Shown: positions 17,441 to 26,297 of the stretch, piece after piece
Position numbering within the stretch: position 1 is the stretch's first letter
How the letters are laid out: every line of letters begins with the position of its first letter
Position numbers and translations under genes: made by a program
Assembly: GCA_903902705.1 (NCBI GenBank)
Contig: CAIUVX010000049.1
Span: forward strand, 1 to 57,397
Length of the DNA: 57,397 nt
Reading direction: 5' to 3'
Source of the DNA: an uncultured Methylococcales bacterium
Lineage (GTDB): Bacteria > Pseudomonadota > Gammaproteobacteria > Methylococcales > Methylomonadaceae
The notes under the pieces: generated by a model
Seen by the model: only the letters and a program-made list of their open reading frames with translations
Told to the model about the DNA's origin: nothing
Database searches by the model: none

Positions 17441-19109
17441 CATAACAGCACAGATTAAAAATATTATCGCTCATTTACCCCGCTATGCCGAAGAAGAAGG
17501 AGCTTTTTACAGTGTGCCGCGTGAGTTGTTAATTAACACACTTTGTACGCAACAGGGCATTGATTATATTGTGGCTGAAAATACAGTTGGTTTATTAGAA
17601 AATCTGTTGAATAGTTTAGCGGTGTTTAACGCTGAGTATTTAGCTAAAGGCGAATGGTGTTTTATTTCTTTTCCAGCGCAGTTAATGGCGATGTCGGTAT
17701 TAACGGCAATGAGTGATAATGAATCGCGGTTCTTTGAGGCTAATTTTTGGAATACGCAAGGTATTGATCGTACTAAAAAAGATCAACAGCGTGATGTATT
17801 ACACATGATTGAATCTAACCGTGTTATGTATCATACCAGTGCCAATGCTCAGCCGATTCGTTATATTTATGTAGCTTGGTCTATTATTAAACTGGATAAT
17901 TTAATTTTGTTTCATCAACGTGAAGATAAAAAACGTCATGATAAAAAATCAGGGGATTATGTTTTAATCGGTGGGCGGTTAAATCAGACTGATATGGATT
18001 TAGCGGATAAAAAGCAGTGTTTACCGTTATTGCAGTCTAATCAAGTGGATGCGATTAAACCTGCCTTATTTAAAACCTTGCAACGGGAATTATTTGAAGA
18101 GGCGGGGTTGATTTATGAAACCCATTATAATTTTAGTTGTTGGCGTGAATTAAAACCTTATAAACAGCTTGAAGGCTCTGCACCTAATCACGCGCTAACG
18201 GAATATTATCTTTCTCTTTTTCAGATTAATTTAACCCTAGAGGGTTATTTTTTCTTAATACAGCAGGTTAAAAATAATGATCGTTTCTTATTTTGGTTTT
18301 CTGTAGATGAGGTCATTAAGAAACAAAGTAATGATGGTAAATTACTTTATATTAATGCTTTGCTTGCTGATTATGATAACACGGCTGATTTAAAAGCGGA
18401 TTTATTGGCGTTGCCAGAGAGTTTCATTAATCGTTATTATTTTGAAAATCGGGATAAATACACCATAAAATTAAGCCAGAATAAGCCGTTATATGTTGGT
18501 AGTTCGGGTAAAGAAAAACCGCTTGCTATAGTTTTAACTGAAAGACAAGCTGGATTATTATTGGCATTAGCAGCACATAATCGCGGTTTTAAATTTTCTA
18601 GTCTTGTTGATGGAGTTTGTTTACAGCCTTTTGCTTGGGTAGAAGTCAATGATTTGTCATTACAAAATGAGTTAATCGCCTTAGCGAGTTTATTTAAAAA
18701 TACCGAATTTATTATTGAAAATAAGCAGGATTATTTATTTCGCTTTTCTGTGCATCCTGAGACGTTATTTTTTGATGATGAATTATTTACTTATAGCGTT
18801 AGGCAAAAGGATTTGGATAGTATAAAAACAAAAACGCCTATTAATTTAATGAGAGCGGCTATTTCTACACCAATGGGTGTTTGTGCCAGTAAAACAGAGG
18901 ATTTTTTATTAAGTTTTGATTTGGCAATGGGTTTACATGAACTCAGTCAAACATCTTATACGGCTACTCATGAGGAAGCGAAGAAAACTAAAGACAATTG
19001 TAGAAAGTTTTTTGATAAAAATGAAAGTTTCTTGGCGTTGGGCTTAAAAAATTTGTTACGCGAGGAGGCGGGGATGATTAAGTTTTGCGCAGTTTATTCA
19101 TTGGCTTGA
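17406..19109 (+). CDS. Large protein with Nudix-like domain, 567 aa
   Basis: I do not know a named family for the whole protein. A Nudix-like region lies in the middle: LILFHQRED and YVLIGGRLN (GGR at about 189), then after an insertion of roughly 35 residues ALFKTLQRELFEEAGL (about 220-235). The latter carries the RExxEEAG core of the Nudix box that binds Mg2+ and pyrophosphate-linked substrates. The insertion between GG and RE is longer than in classical Nudix enzymes, so activity is uncertain. The N-terminal ~140 residues look like a helical or winged-helix domain. The C-terminal ~250 residues contain no motif I recognise. The open frame extends upstream, but that part overlaps the relE remnant, so I take the GTG at 17406 (VSTIKQEIEKNN) behind AGGG. 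No membrane segment is seen. Confidence 0.65.
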   Translation: MSTIKQEIEKNNITAQIKNIIAHLPRYAEEEGAFYSVPRELLINTLCTQQGIDYIVAENTVGLLENLLNSLAVFNAEYLAKGEWCFISFPAQLMAMSVLTAMSDNESRFFEANFWNTQGIDRTKKDQQRDVLHMIESNRVMYHTSANAQPIRYIYVAWSIIKLDNLILFHQREDKKRHDKKSGDYVLIGGRLNQTDMDLADKKQCLPLLQSNQVDAIKPALFKTLQRELFEEAGLIYETHYNFSCWRELKPYKQLEGSAPNHALTEYYLSLFQINLTLEGYFFLIQQVKNNDRFLFWFSVDEVIKKQSNDGKLLYINALLADYDNTADLKADLLALPESFINRYYFENRDKYTIKLSQNKPLYVGSSGKEKPLAIVLTERQAGLLLALAAHNRGFKFSSLVDGVCLQPFAWVEVNDLSLQNELIALASLFKNTEFIIENKQDYLFRFSVHPETLFFDDELFTYSVRQKDLDSIKTKTPINLMRAAISTPMGVCASKTEDFLLSFDLAMGLHELSQTSYTATHEEAKKTKDNCRKFFDKNESFLALGLKNLLREEAGMIKFCAVYSLA

Positions 19110-19188
19110 TCCTTTTGTTGCGTGATTGCTACGCGGTTGTTGCGGGCAATACAACTTTATATAAGCCATAAAAAAGTTTAATTAATGG

Positions 19189-20049
19189 TTAATTTAATTC
19201 TCGGTGGCGAACAATGACATTAAGTAAGGGCGTTGATTTGAACCGCTCACTTAAAGAATCAGCAAGATAAACTGAACGGTGTTGCCCACCCGTACAGCCG
19301 ATAGCGACCGTTAAATAACTGCGCCCTTCGGCATCAAAACGTGGTATCCAGCGATCAAAAAAGCCCGTAATATCTTGGAAAAACTCGGTGACTAAGGCTT
19401 GGTTTTTGAGAAAGTCTATGACAGGCTGATCTTTTCCTGTTAAGGCACGCAATTCTGGTATCCAATAAGGATTAGGTAAGCTGCGGGCATCAAACACAAA
19501 ATCAGCATCCAGCGGAACGCCATTTTTAAAGCCAAATGATTGAAATTGTAAAGAAATATGCTTGAAATCACGCTCATCAACCTGAGATCTAATCAATTCG
19601 CGTAATTGATGGTAATGGGTTTTGCTGGTATCTATAACGACATTTGCGTGTCTTGCAATAGGTTCTAGCATTGCCTTTTCGAGTCGCAAGGCATCTTTTA
19701 AGGGAATATTAGCAGATGTCAGCGGGTGTCTTCTGCGTGTTTCGCTATAACGCTTTAATAAAGTCGCTTCTTCGGCGTGTAAAAAAATAATTTCACAGTT
19801 TATACCTTTACTGCGGATGAACGCCAAACTGTCGGAAAAATTGCTCAGACTTTCGTTTTTATTGCGAGCATCAATGCCAATAGCGGTTTTTTCATAGATT
19901 TTTTCATCTGCCAGCATGACATGACCGATAAAATCTTCCAGCAAAGTGACAGGCAGATTATCGATACAATAATAGCCACAATCTTCCAACGTATCTAATG
20001 CGGTACTTTTACCCGCACCTGATAACGCACTAACGATGAGTAGTTTCAT
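19189..20049 (-). CDS. rapZ: RapZ, RNase adapter / nucleotide-binding protein
   Basis: RapZ senses glucosamine-6-phosphate and presents the small RNA GlmZ to RNase E in enterobacteria; elsewhere the protein (YvcJ family) is a P-loop NTPase of broader role. Walker A is at the N-terminus (VSALSGAGKST), DNLPVTLL follows, then RRHPLT. The C-terminal half has VFDARSLPNPYW and the GCTGGQHRSVYLADSL block. The start at 20049 (MKLLIVSALSG, 286 aa) is the family start; the longer frame reads into a palindromic repeat. It belongs to the rpoN-hpf-rapZ cluster, but ptsN, usually between hpf and rapZ or next to them, is absent here. Confidence 0.95.
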   Translation of the reverse strand: MKLLIVSALSGAGKSTALDTLEDCGYYCIDNLPVTLLEDFIGHVMLADEKIYEKTAIGIDARNKNESLSNFSDSLAFIRSKGINCEIIFLHAEEATLLKRYSETRRRHPLTSANIPLKDALRLEKAMLEPIARHANVVIDTSKTHYHQLRELIRSQVDERDFKHISLQFQSFGFKNGVPLDADFVFDARSLPNPYWIPELRALTGKDQPVIDFLKNQALVTEFFQDITGFFDRWIPRFDAEGRSYLTVAIGCTGGQHRSVYLADSLSERFKSTPLLNVIVRHRELN

Positions 20050-20061
20050 AACTGTAGTTGT

Positions 20062-20128
20062 GTAGGGTGGATAAACAGCTTTATCGTGTGCATCGTAAAC
20101 GGTGGGCAAAAAAACTTGCCCACCCTAC
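20062..20128. repeat. GTAGGGTGG...CCACCCTAC palindromic repeat between hpf and rapZ
   Basis: The outer arms are GTAGGGTGG (20062-20070) and CCACCCTAC (20120-20128), with an inner hairpin GGTGGGCAA/TTGCCCACC (20101-20124). It belongs to the same family as the elements at 28871, 32996 and 34877. Confidence 0.7.
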
Positions 20129-20139
20129 CGTGCTTTTTA

Positions 20140-20427
20140 TTAATGCTGATTATGTTTTTCTTTGTGTTTGGTGATTTGACGATCTAGCTTGTCAACCATT
20201 GCATCGATAGCCGCGTACATATTTTCTTGATGATCTTCGGCAAATAATTTCGCACCACTGAGTTGCAGTGTCGCTTCCGCTTTTTGGACTAATTTTTCTA
20301 CGCTTAAAATAACGTGTACATCGGTAACTTTATCAAAATGACGCGCTAATTTAGCGAATTTGTCGTCAACATGTGCTTTTAATGCGTCGGTTACTTCAAG
20401 ATGATGACCTGTTACTATAACTTGCAT
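20140..20427 (-). CDS. hpf: Ribosome hibernation promoting factor (short form)
   Basis: HPF binds the decoding channel of idle ribosomes and promotes 100S dimers in stationary phase. The fold signature is visible: MQVIVTGHHLEVTDALKAHV, KFAKLARHFDKVTDVHVIL, then KAEATLQLSGAKLFAEDHQ and NMYAAIDAMVDKLDRQITKHKEKH. The length of 95 aa makes it the short, Enterobacteria-like type without the dimerisation tail. It is located directly downstream of rpoN, as is standard, and probably in the same transcript. AGGAG precedes the start. Confidence 0.95.
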   Translation of the reverse strand: MQVIVTGHHLEVTDALKAHVDDKFAKLARHFDKVTDVHVILSVEKLVQKAEATLQLSGAKLFAEDHQENMYAAIDAMVDKLDRQITKHKEKHNQH

Positions 20428-20476
20428 GGAATACTCCTTGTTTTAATAAAAATAATGGATGGAACTTCAGTTCGCG

Positions 20477-21919
20477 TCATAACACGCGCTTTCTCTGACT
20501 GGATGGTGAAATAGACATTGCCTCACGGTACTTGGCAACGGTTCTTCTGGCAACATTAATGCCTTTTTCTTTTAATAGGGTGGCTATTTTGTCATCACTT
20601 AGCGGTTTTGCTAAATTTTCTGTGCTAATTAATTCTTTAATAAACGCACGAATAGCTGTTGATGAACATTCGCCACCTGATTCGGTTGATACATGACTAG
20701 AAAAAAAGTGTTTAAACTCAACAATACCATTAGGCGTGTGCATATATTTTTGGGTAGTCACTCTGGATATGGTCGATTCATGTAGACCCAATTCTTCCGC
20801 GATATCTTTAAGAATCATAGGGCGCATGGCAACTGAGCCATGTTCAAGAAAGCCAGTTTGTTTTTCCACGATACAACGGGCAACTCTCAATAAAGTATCG
20901 TTACGGTTATGCAAACTTTTGATAAACCACTTAGCTTCTTGCAAATGGTTTTTCATAGAGGTGTTATCCACGCTGTTGTCAGCTCTTTTAATAAGGGTTG
21001 AATAAAAGGGATTAACACGCAATTTTGGTGCAACATCTCGATTAAGACTAACCTGCCACTGACCGCTTTGTTTTGCCACATAAACATCGGGGACGACATA
21101 TTCACAATCCGTCACTTGTATTTTAGCACCTGGCTTAGGGTCTAAGGTTCTGATTAATACAATCACTTGTGCTAACTGCTGCTCGGTTAGTTGTAATTCA
21201 CGCATGAGTTTTTCTTGGTTATGGGTAGCCAGCATATCCAAGTAATTTGACACTATTGCCAAGGCTTCGGTTTTATAAGGGGTGTTATCTGGCAAAGATT
21301 GTAGCTGTAATCGTAAACAATCGCTCAAATTCTCCGCCCCTACACCTGCGGGATCAAAGCTTTGAATGCGATGCAGCACAGCAATAACTTCATCAAAATC
21401 AAGATCGTCTAATTGATTTTGCAAACCTTGAAAAATATCGTCAAGCGAGTCACGCAAATAGCCGTCGGCATCAATAGAATCAATCAAAGTGATAGCAATG
21501 GCGAGATCACGTTCTGAAAAATGTGAAAATTCCAATTGCCATAGCAAATGATCTGACAAGGTTGATGATTTAGAATTTTGCGGTTCAAAATCGAACGAAT
21601 CGTTGGTATTACCCGCCGATACCGTGGTATTTTCATAAACATCTTCCCATGAAGAATCAATCGGTAATTCGTCTGGAATATCGGTTTGTGAACCTTCACT
21701 GGTTTGTGAATCGGTATTTTCAATTCTTTTATCGAAACTTGGGTCAAAAAGTGGCTCGTGACGGTCTTCTTCAATTTCCAGCATCATGTTGGATTCAAGT
21801 GCTTGCTGGATTTCTTGTTGCAAGTCTAGGGTGGACATTTGCAATAATTTGAGTGACTGTTGCAACTGTGGCGTTAACGACAGTTGCTGACCTAAGCGAA
21901 GATTTAAGGATTGCTTCAT
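20477..21919 (-). CDS. rpoN: RNA polymerase sigma-54 factor
   Basis: RpoN directs polymerase to -24/-12 promoters that need AAA+ activators. Region I (MKQSLNLRLGQQLSLTPQLQQSLKLLQMS) is the activator-response domain. An acidic region II (about 50-120) is followed by the core-binding domain. The HTH has LGLHESTISRVTTQKYMHTPNG and the C-terminal RpoN box reads ARRTVAKYRE. The length of 480 aa is normal. It lies between lptB and hpf, the conserved proteobacterial arrangement. No interruptions were seen. Confidence 0.97.
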   Translation of the reverse strand: MKQSLNLRLGQQLSLTPQLQQSLKLLQMSTLDLQQEIQQALESNMMLEIEEDRHEPLFDPSFDKRIENTDSQTSEGSQTDIPDELPIDSSWEDVYENTTVSAGNTNDSFDFEPQNSKSSTLSDHLLWQLEFSHFSERDLAIAITLIDSIDADGYLRDSLDDIFQGLQNQLDDLDFDEVIAVLHRIQSFDPAGVGAENLSDCLRLQLQSLPDNTPYKTEALAIVSNYLDMLATHNQEKLMRELQLTEQQLAQVIVLIRTLDPKPGAKIQVTDCEYVVPDVYVAKQSGQWQVSLNRDVAPKLRVNPFYSTLIKRADNSVDNTSMKNHLQEAKWFIKSLHNRNDTLLRVARCIVEKQTGFLEHGSVAMRPMILKDIAEELGLHESTISRVTTQKYMHTPNGIVEFKHFFSSHVSTESGGECSSTAIRAFIKELISTENLAKPLSDDKIATLLKEKGINVARRTVAKYREAMSISPSSQRKRVL

Positions 21920-21943
21920 TCTACTGTTATATTTATTAGCACA

Positions 21944-22669
21944 TTAAAGACTAAAGTTATTACCTAGGTAAACTTTGCGTACTTGCTTATTGGCAACAAT
22001 TTCTTCCTTACCACCTTCTGCAATAACCTGTCCTTGGTTAAGGATGTAAGCACGATCACAAATATCTAAGGTTTCTCTGACGTTATGTTCGGTAATTAGT
22101 ACCCCAATACCGCGATCTTTTAATTGCGTGATAATTTTTTTAATATCGTCTACTGAGATGGGGTCAACACCCGCAAACGGTTCATCCAATAGAATAAATT
22201 GCGGATTAGTTGCCAAGGCTCTGGCAATTTCTAGTCGCCGCCGTTCACCACCCGACAAACTCGAAGCTTGTTGATTGCGCAAATGGGGAATATGAAACTC
22301 TTCTAGCAACTCTTCAATGACTAGCTCCATTTGCCCACGAATTAAATCGGAGCGGATTTGTAACACGGCGCGTAAATTATCCGCAACACTGAGTTTACGA
22401 AATATTGAAGGCTCTTGCGGTAAATAGCCAACACCTAACCGCGCTCTTAAGTGCATGGGATGATGGGTTATATCCTGATCATCGAGGGTAATTTTACCTT
22501 CATCTGCCTTAACCAGTCCGACCATCATATAAAAACTGGTGGTTTTACCTGCACCATTAGGCCCTAGTAAACCAACGACTTCCCCCGTATGAACCTGTAA
22601 AGAAACACCGTTAACAACATTGCGATTATTATAGGATTTTATGATGTTAGTGGCTGCAAGTAGGGTCAT
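21944..22669 (-). CDS. lptB: LPS export ABC transporter ATPase LptB
   Basis: LptB is the cytoplasmic ATPase of LptB2FGC, which pulls lipopolysaccharide out of the inner membrane and pushes it along the Lpt bridge. Walker A is [10 protein letters not shown]-loop [13 protein letters not shown], signature [16 protein letters not shown], Walker [13 protein letters not shown] and H-loop ITEHNVRE. The length of 241 aa is normal. The start overlaps the lptA stop by 4 bases, so translation is coupled. It is followed by rpoN after 24 bases. The lptF/lptG partners are not in the window. Confidence 0.97.
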   Translation of the reverse strand: MTLLAATNIIKSYNNRNVVNGVSLQVHTGEVVGLLGPNGAGKTTSFYMMVGLVKADEGKITLDDQDITHHPMHLRARLGVGYLPQEPSIFRKLSVADNLRAVLQIRSDLIRGQMELVIEELLEEFHIPHLRNQQASSLSGGERRRLEIARALATNPQFILLDEPFAGVDPISVDDIKKIITQLKDRGIGVLITEHNVRETLDICDRAYILNQGQVIAEGGKEEIVANKQVRKVYLGNNFSL

Positions 22670-23178
22670 TGCGTCTTTTTTTCTTTCGATTTAGGTTGCA
22701 AAGTTACATGGACACGCTTGTCATCAGAAGCGGTTTCACCCGCTTTAACCACTGAGTTTCTGCTATCGTATTCAATCAGTTTACTTGAATAAGTACCGTT
22801 GCCTTGCCAAACAGTTGCCTCATCAATCAGCACTAGCAGATTTTTTTTAGGGTAGTATTCACCTGTCAACGCTTCGCCCGTTATATCCTCGTCACCTTCT
22901 TTAGGTGTTTGTCTAAACTTTGCTCGTTTGCCTGTAAATACCAACTTTTCTGCTTCGCCATCTTTAAAGTAGACCACTAATTTATCGGATTCTACCCGCA
23001 AACTACCCTGAATGGAGACCACTTTACCCGTGTAAATACTGGTAGCAGCCGCATCATCGTAAGTAGCCGTATTGGAATCAATATTTATCGGCTGGTCTTT
23101 ATCGCTGTCTAAGGCGAAAGCCCCCGCGCTATAAAATCCTAGCAACAGTATCAAACAGTATTTATTAATTTGTTTCAT
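22666..23178 (-). CDS. lptA: Periplasmic LPS bridge protein LptA
   Basis: LptA forms the beta-jellyroll bridge carrying LPS between LptC and LptD. It has a clear signal peptide ([20 protein letters not shown], cleavage after GAFA). The OstA-type repeats follow: [33 protein letters not shown] and [20 protein letters not shown]. The tail is Lys-rich. The length of 170 aa is typical. Its first codons overlap the end of lptC by 14 bases and its stop overlaps the lptB start. Confidence 0.93.
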   Translation of the reverse strand: MKQINKYCLILLLGFYSAGAFALDSDKDQPINIDSNTATYDDAAATSIYTGKVVSIQGSLRVESDKLVVYFKDGEAEKLVFTGKRAKFRQTPKEGDEDITGEALTGEYYPKKNLLVLIDEATVWQGNGTYSSKLIEYDSRNSVVKAGETASDDKRVHVTLQPKSKEKKTQ

Positions 23179-23731
23179 ATTTTCCTTTCACATTTGCCAG
23201 TAACTCCAGATGAATAGGTGCTACAAAAACTAATTTCATGCCGATACCCGTAGTAACATTGGGTGGGCTCAATAACTCAGCCCATTCATCGGTTTCTGCA
23301 TAACTTGTTTCTGGCTTTACTCGTAGATTAGAGGTATTAATGATAAGCTCCCTTGCTTTTTCTGACTTGGCTCTGTGAACAACAGATTTGCCATTTAATA
23401 ACAAGTCTTTACCATCGCCAGACAATACCCCCGCTTGTGCGTTAATCACCCACGGCGGAGTTTTGTCATTATAAAAATACATCACAGGGTTAACCGAGTG
23501 CGACGTGCCGTCATCAGGGTAATGTATGACATGGTCGGCAACCAATTTTTTAGTTAGCTTGCCAAACTCATCCATTTCAAACTTGGTATAAGTAGTACTG
23601 AAATAATCAGCACTGTGCGCGATAACCGCTCCTTGCTGATCTTCATCATTGTCTAACAAATCAACCAGCAACCAGCTCATGATAGCAACAGCGGTGATAG
23701 CCAGATAAAATTTATTGTCCTTTAACTTCAT
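23165..23731 (-). CDS. lptC: LPS export protein LptC
   Basis: LptC is a single-pass inner-membrane protein that receives LPS from LptB2FG and hands it to LptA. An N-terminal transmembrane helix (FYLAITAVAIMSWLLVDLL) precedes a periplasmic OstA-like beta domain with YFSTTYTKFEMDEFGKL and INAQAGVLSGDGKDLLLNGKSVV. The length of 188 aa is normal. It is translationally coupled to kdsC upstream (4-base overlap) and lptA downstream. The sequence diverges quickly in this family; gene order secures the call. Confidence 0.9.
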   Translation of the reverse strand: MKLKDNKFYLAITAVAIMSWLLVDLLDNDEDQQGAVIAHSADYFSTTYTKFEMDEFGKLTKKLVADHVIHYPDDGTSHSVNPVMYFYNDKTPPWVINAQAGVLSGDGKDLLLNGKSVVHRAKSEKARELIINTSNLRVKPETSYAETDEWAELLSPPNVTTGIGMKLVFVAPIHLELLANVKGKYETN

Positions 23732-24261
23732 TTTAGATAACTGCCCACTATGTCATCAAAATTACCTTGCGCCTGCATAATCAAATCGCAGACTTCCCGC
23801 ACTGCACCACAGCCACCTGATAAATCGGTACACCAATCAGCCCGTTGTTTGACGGCGAAATTGGCATCCTGCACTGCAATTGATAAACCTACTCTAATCA
23901 TCAACGGTAAATCCAATAAATCATCGCCGACATGAGCCGCTTGTTCTGGGGTAATACCTATTTTCTCAATAATCTCATTAAAAGCTGAAATTTTATTTTC
24001 ATGACCTTGATAAACATACTCAATGCCTAAATTTTTCATGCGTAGCGCGACTGAATTGGATTTTCGTCCAGAAATCACCGCAACCTCAACACCACTTTGC
24101 CGTAGCAGCTTAATACCATGCCCATCACGGGCATGAAAAGCCTTGTACTCATTACCATCGTTATCAAAGAATAGCTTACCATCAGTTAATACGCCATCAA
24201 CATCCAAAATCAATAATTTCAGTTTTTTGGCTTTTTCGATAATTTTTTTCATGGCTAGCAT
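23728..24261 (-). CDS. kdsC: 3-deoxy-D-manno-octulosonate 8-phosphate phosphatase
   Basis: KdsC is a HAD-family phosphatase releasing Kdo from Kdo-8-phosphate for inner-core LPS. Motif I is LLILDVDGVLTDG with the nucleophile Asp. Motif II is VAVISGRKS, and motifs III/IV lie around ENKISAF and HVGDDLLDLPLM. The length of 177 aa is typical, without the extra cap domain. The start ATG at 24261 shares bases with the kdsD stop (TAATG), so coupling is likely; the Met three codons in (24252) is an alternative. It is the second gene of kdsD-kdsC-lptC-lptA-lptB. Confidence 0.95.
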   Translation of the reverse strand: MLAMKKIIEKAKKLKLLILDVDGVLTDGKLFFDNDGNEYKAFHARDGHGIKLLRQSGVEVAVISGRKSNSVALRMKNLGIEYVYQGHENKISAFNEIIEKIGITPEQAAHVGDDLLDLPLMIRVGLSIAVQDANFAVKQRADWCTDLSGGCGAVREVCDLIMQAQGNFDDIVGSYLK

Positions 24262-25244
24262 TACACAATACCTGCGCGTATCAAATCGTGCATATTTAAC
24301 GCCCCTATTGCTTGTTGCTGGTCATTGACCACGATTAAGGCATTAATTTTTTTCTGTTCCATAATTTGCATGGCTTCAGCTGCCAAAATATCCGCAGTAA
24401 TAACCGCACAATGTGCAGTCATGACCTCGGTGATAGGCGTACTATGAATGTCGAGATTTTTCGATAGCATACGGCGTAAATCGCCATCAGTAAAAATACC
24501 ACGGATTAGTCCTTGCTCATTGACAATAGCCGTCATGCCCAATTTTTTTTCCGTCATTTCCAGCAATGCGTCGCTGATAAAGGAAGACTCCAACACAGAC
24601 GGTATTTGCTCATCAACGTGCATCACATCACTCACCCTCAATAATAGCCGTTTACCTAAGCTACCACCTGGATGTGATAACGCGAAATCGTCGCGGGTAA
24701 AGCCTCTGGCTTCCAGTAAAGACACCGCCAACGCATCACCCATCACTAACGCCGCCGTGGTGCTGGAAGTAGGCGCAAGCCCCAAAGGACACGCCTCTTG
24801 CTCAACAGCGACATTAATATGCGTAGTGGCAAACTTCGCCAACGTTGACACAGGATTACCTGTCATTGCAATTAGCGGTACACCTAGGCGTTTAATAATC
24901 GGTAAGATGGTAATCACCTCTTCGGTTTCGCCCGAATTGGATAATGCCAATACCACATCTTGCGCGGTAATCATTCCTAGATCACCGTGACTGGCTTCAC
25001 CCGAATGCACAAAAAACGCGGGCGTTCCCGTACTGGCTAAAGTAGCCGCAATTTTACCCGCAATATGCCCAGATTTCCCCATCCCTGTGACGACTACACG
25101 TCCTTTACAGGCAAACATTAATTTACAAGCAAGGACAAAACTATCATTGATCTGCTCAGCTAAGGCAGCAATAGCCTGTGTTTCCACTTGGATAACCGCT
25201 AGACCTAAGGCGCGGAGTTTTTCGTCATGTAATTTCATTAACAA
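24261..25244 (-). CDS. kdsD: Arabinose-5-phosphate isomerase KdsD (SIS + CBS domains)
   Basis: KdsD converts ribulose-5-phosphate to arabinose-5-phosphate, the precursor of Kdo. The SIS domain contains VVTGMGKSGHIAGKIAATLASTGTPAFFVH, the HGDLGMI motif and ALSNSGETEEV. Two CBS domains follow from about residue 205 (VSDVMHVDEQIPSV and ITEVMTAHCAVI). The length of 327 aa is standard. It is the first gene of the Kdo/LPS-transport operon; the promoter should lie in 25245-25330, where I see no strong consensus. Confidence 0.95.
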   Translation of the reverse strand: MLMKLHDEKLRALGLAVIQVETQAIAALAEQINDSFVLACKLMFACKGRVVVTGMGKSGHIAGKIAATLASTGTPAFFVHSGEASHGDLGMITAQDVVLALSNSGETEEVITILPIIKRLGVPLIAMTGNPVSTLAKFATTHINVAVEQEACPLGLAPTSSTTAALVMGDALAVSLLEARGFTRDDFALSHPGGSLGKRLLLRVSDVMHVDEQIPSVLESSFISDALLEMTEKKLGMTAIVNEQGLIRGIFTDGDLRRMLSKNLDIHSTPITEVMTAHCAVITADILAAEAMQIMEQKKINALIVVNDQQQAIGALNMHDLIRAGIV

Positions 25245-25337
25245 CTAGAGTCGTTGATTAGGGGGCTAATGATAAAGCATTTACGAGGATATAGCGCAAT
25301 CGAATATAAAATTAACCATAATTTGCACTAAATTTGC

Positions 25338-25491
25338 CACTTCATCGCATTCAACCTCGCCTGCCAACTGTACAGGGGAGGGGGGGCATAACGACTGCTT
25401 GTCGTAGCTGCTCTGCCATTCGCTGGCTATCACTGGCACATAAATCCAGCTCTTGGGCGATTTGGGCGTTCGACACATTCAAGCCAAGAAG
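25338..25491 (-). pseudogene. IS1595-type transposase fragment, frameshifted
   Basis: From 25491 the minus strand reads LLGLNVSNAQIAQELDL, then CASDSQRMAEQLRQAVV. After a run of seven C (25380-25386) the frame shifts by one, and it continues PSPVQLAGEVECDEV. The EVECDEV segment is the first catalytic Asp region of IS1595-group (ISXO2-like) DDE transposases, where it is normally followed by YVVAGHKG. Here it ends abruptly at 25338. Both ends of the gene are missing, so this is a dead remnant. The rest of 25245-25793 shows no gene that I can support. Confidence 0.75.
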
Positions 25492-25793
25492 TTACACACA
25501 CTTATCCATACAGTATTCGATTGATGAAGACCTGAGAAAATTATTCCCGTCAAATCATCAAAATGCTTTGCACACAATTGCATTGAGTGCGTTGACAGCC
25601 TTGATGGCGGTCATTTTTACCTCGCTTGCAGATTTTATTAGAGTCAAAAAACGGGCAATTGCATCCACTTTTCCAACGTAACTTTCTGATTGTAGGGTAG
25701 CTTTGCTTTCATCGATTAACTATTGAAGTCGTGGTCTCATGAAGGAGACGCAAATTTTATCATGTCCTCAAAACACGATATGAGTCTTTTTAT

Positions 25794-26297
25794 TTACTGA
25801 TTAAAGTGAGTTATCAAGGTATGGATTTTTTCTGCCAGTGAATGCACGGATTTTTGGCTGACTTTTTCAGCAGAGCCTTTCAATTCAACCATTAGATTTC
25901 CAATCCGTTGCCGTTTTTTCACATCAATCACATTCACAATTAGATGCGAATACAAGAAACTCGGTTTTCTGTGTTTGGTTACAATAATCCAATCGGCGTT
26001 AAACTTTTGCCCTAAATCCGCGCTACTATCATCATGTTGCAAAAGATATTCGACTCCAGCATTCGCATTTTTTTGATCCTTGGGACTGATAGAAACAATT
26101 TCGTAATCACCGATTTGTTGCAAATCCTTTTCCAGCAAGGGTTTAAAGGAGGCAGTGCGGGCTAATTCAGCGGGTATGTTGGGCAATTCCGTTAAATCAT
26201 TGAGTTCAAAATCCAGCACCGCAATTCGTTGACTGGCAAAAACGCTGCTAGAAAAAAACAGCGATAACAGCAAAAAAGTTTTGCAATGTTTTAGCAT
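25794..26297 (-). CDS. DUF2380-family exported protein
   Basis: A signal peptide (MLKHCKTFLLLSLFFSSSVF, cleavage near FAS) is followed by RIAVLDFELNDLT, the start typical of DUF2380. LLEKDLQQIGDYEIVSI and GQKFNADWIIVTKHRKPS follow; the latter has the look of a strand-turn core shared with curli/TolB-like secretion accessory proteins. The function is unknown. From memory, DUF2380 proteins are often found with PQQ-dependent dehydrogenase genes of methylotrophs; here the neighbour is an MxaD-like SRPBCC protein, which agrees with that. The start overlaps the end of the SRPBCC gene by 7 bases, so they form an operon. It is probably periplasmic. Confidence 0.8.
   Translation of the reverse strand: MLKHCKTFLLLSLFFSSSVFASQRIAVLDFELNDLTELPNIPAELARTASFKPLLEKDLQQIGDYEIVSISPKDQKNANAGVEYLLQHDDSSADLGQKFNADWIIVTKHRKPSFLYSHLIVNVIDVKKRQRIGNLMVELKGSAEKVSQKSVHSLAEKIHTLITHFNQ

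Noticed and set aside
24448..24990. 180-codon plus-strand ORF
   Set aside because: It is antisense to kdsD, whose protein is fully conserved; a mirror frame.
25334..25681. 115-codon plus-strand ORF between kdsD and DUF2380
   Set aside because: It runs antisense to the IS1595 transposase relic and has no protein-like composition or ribosome-binding site.
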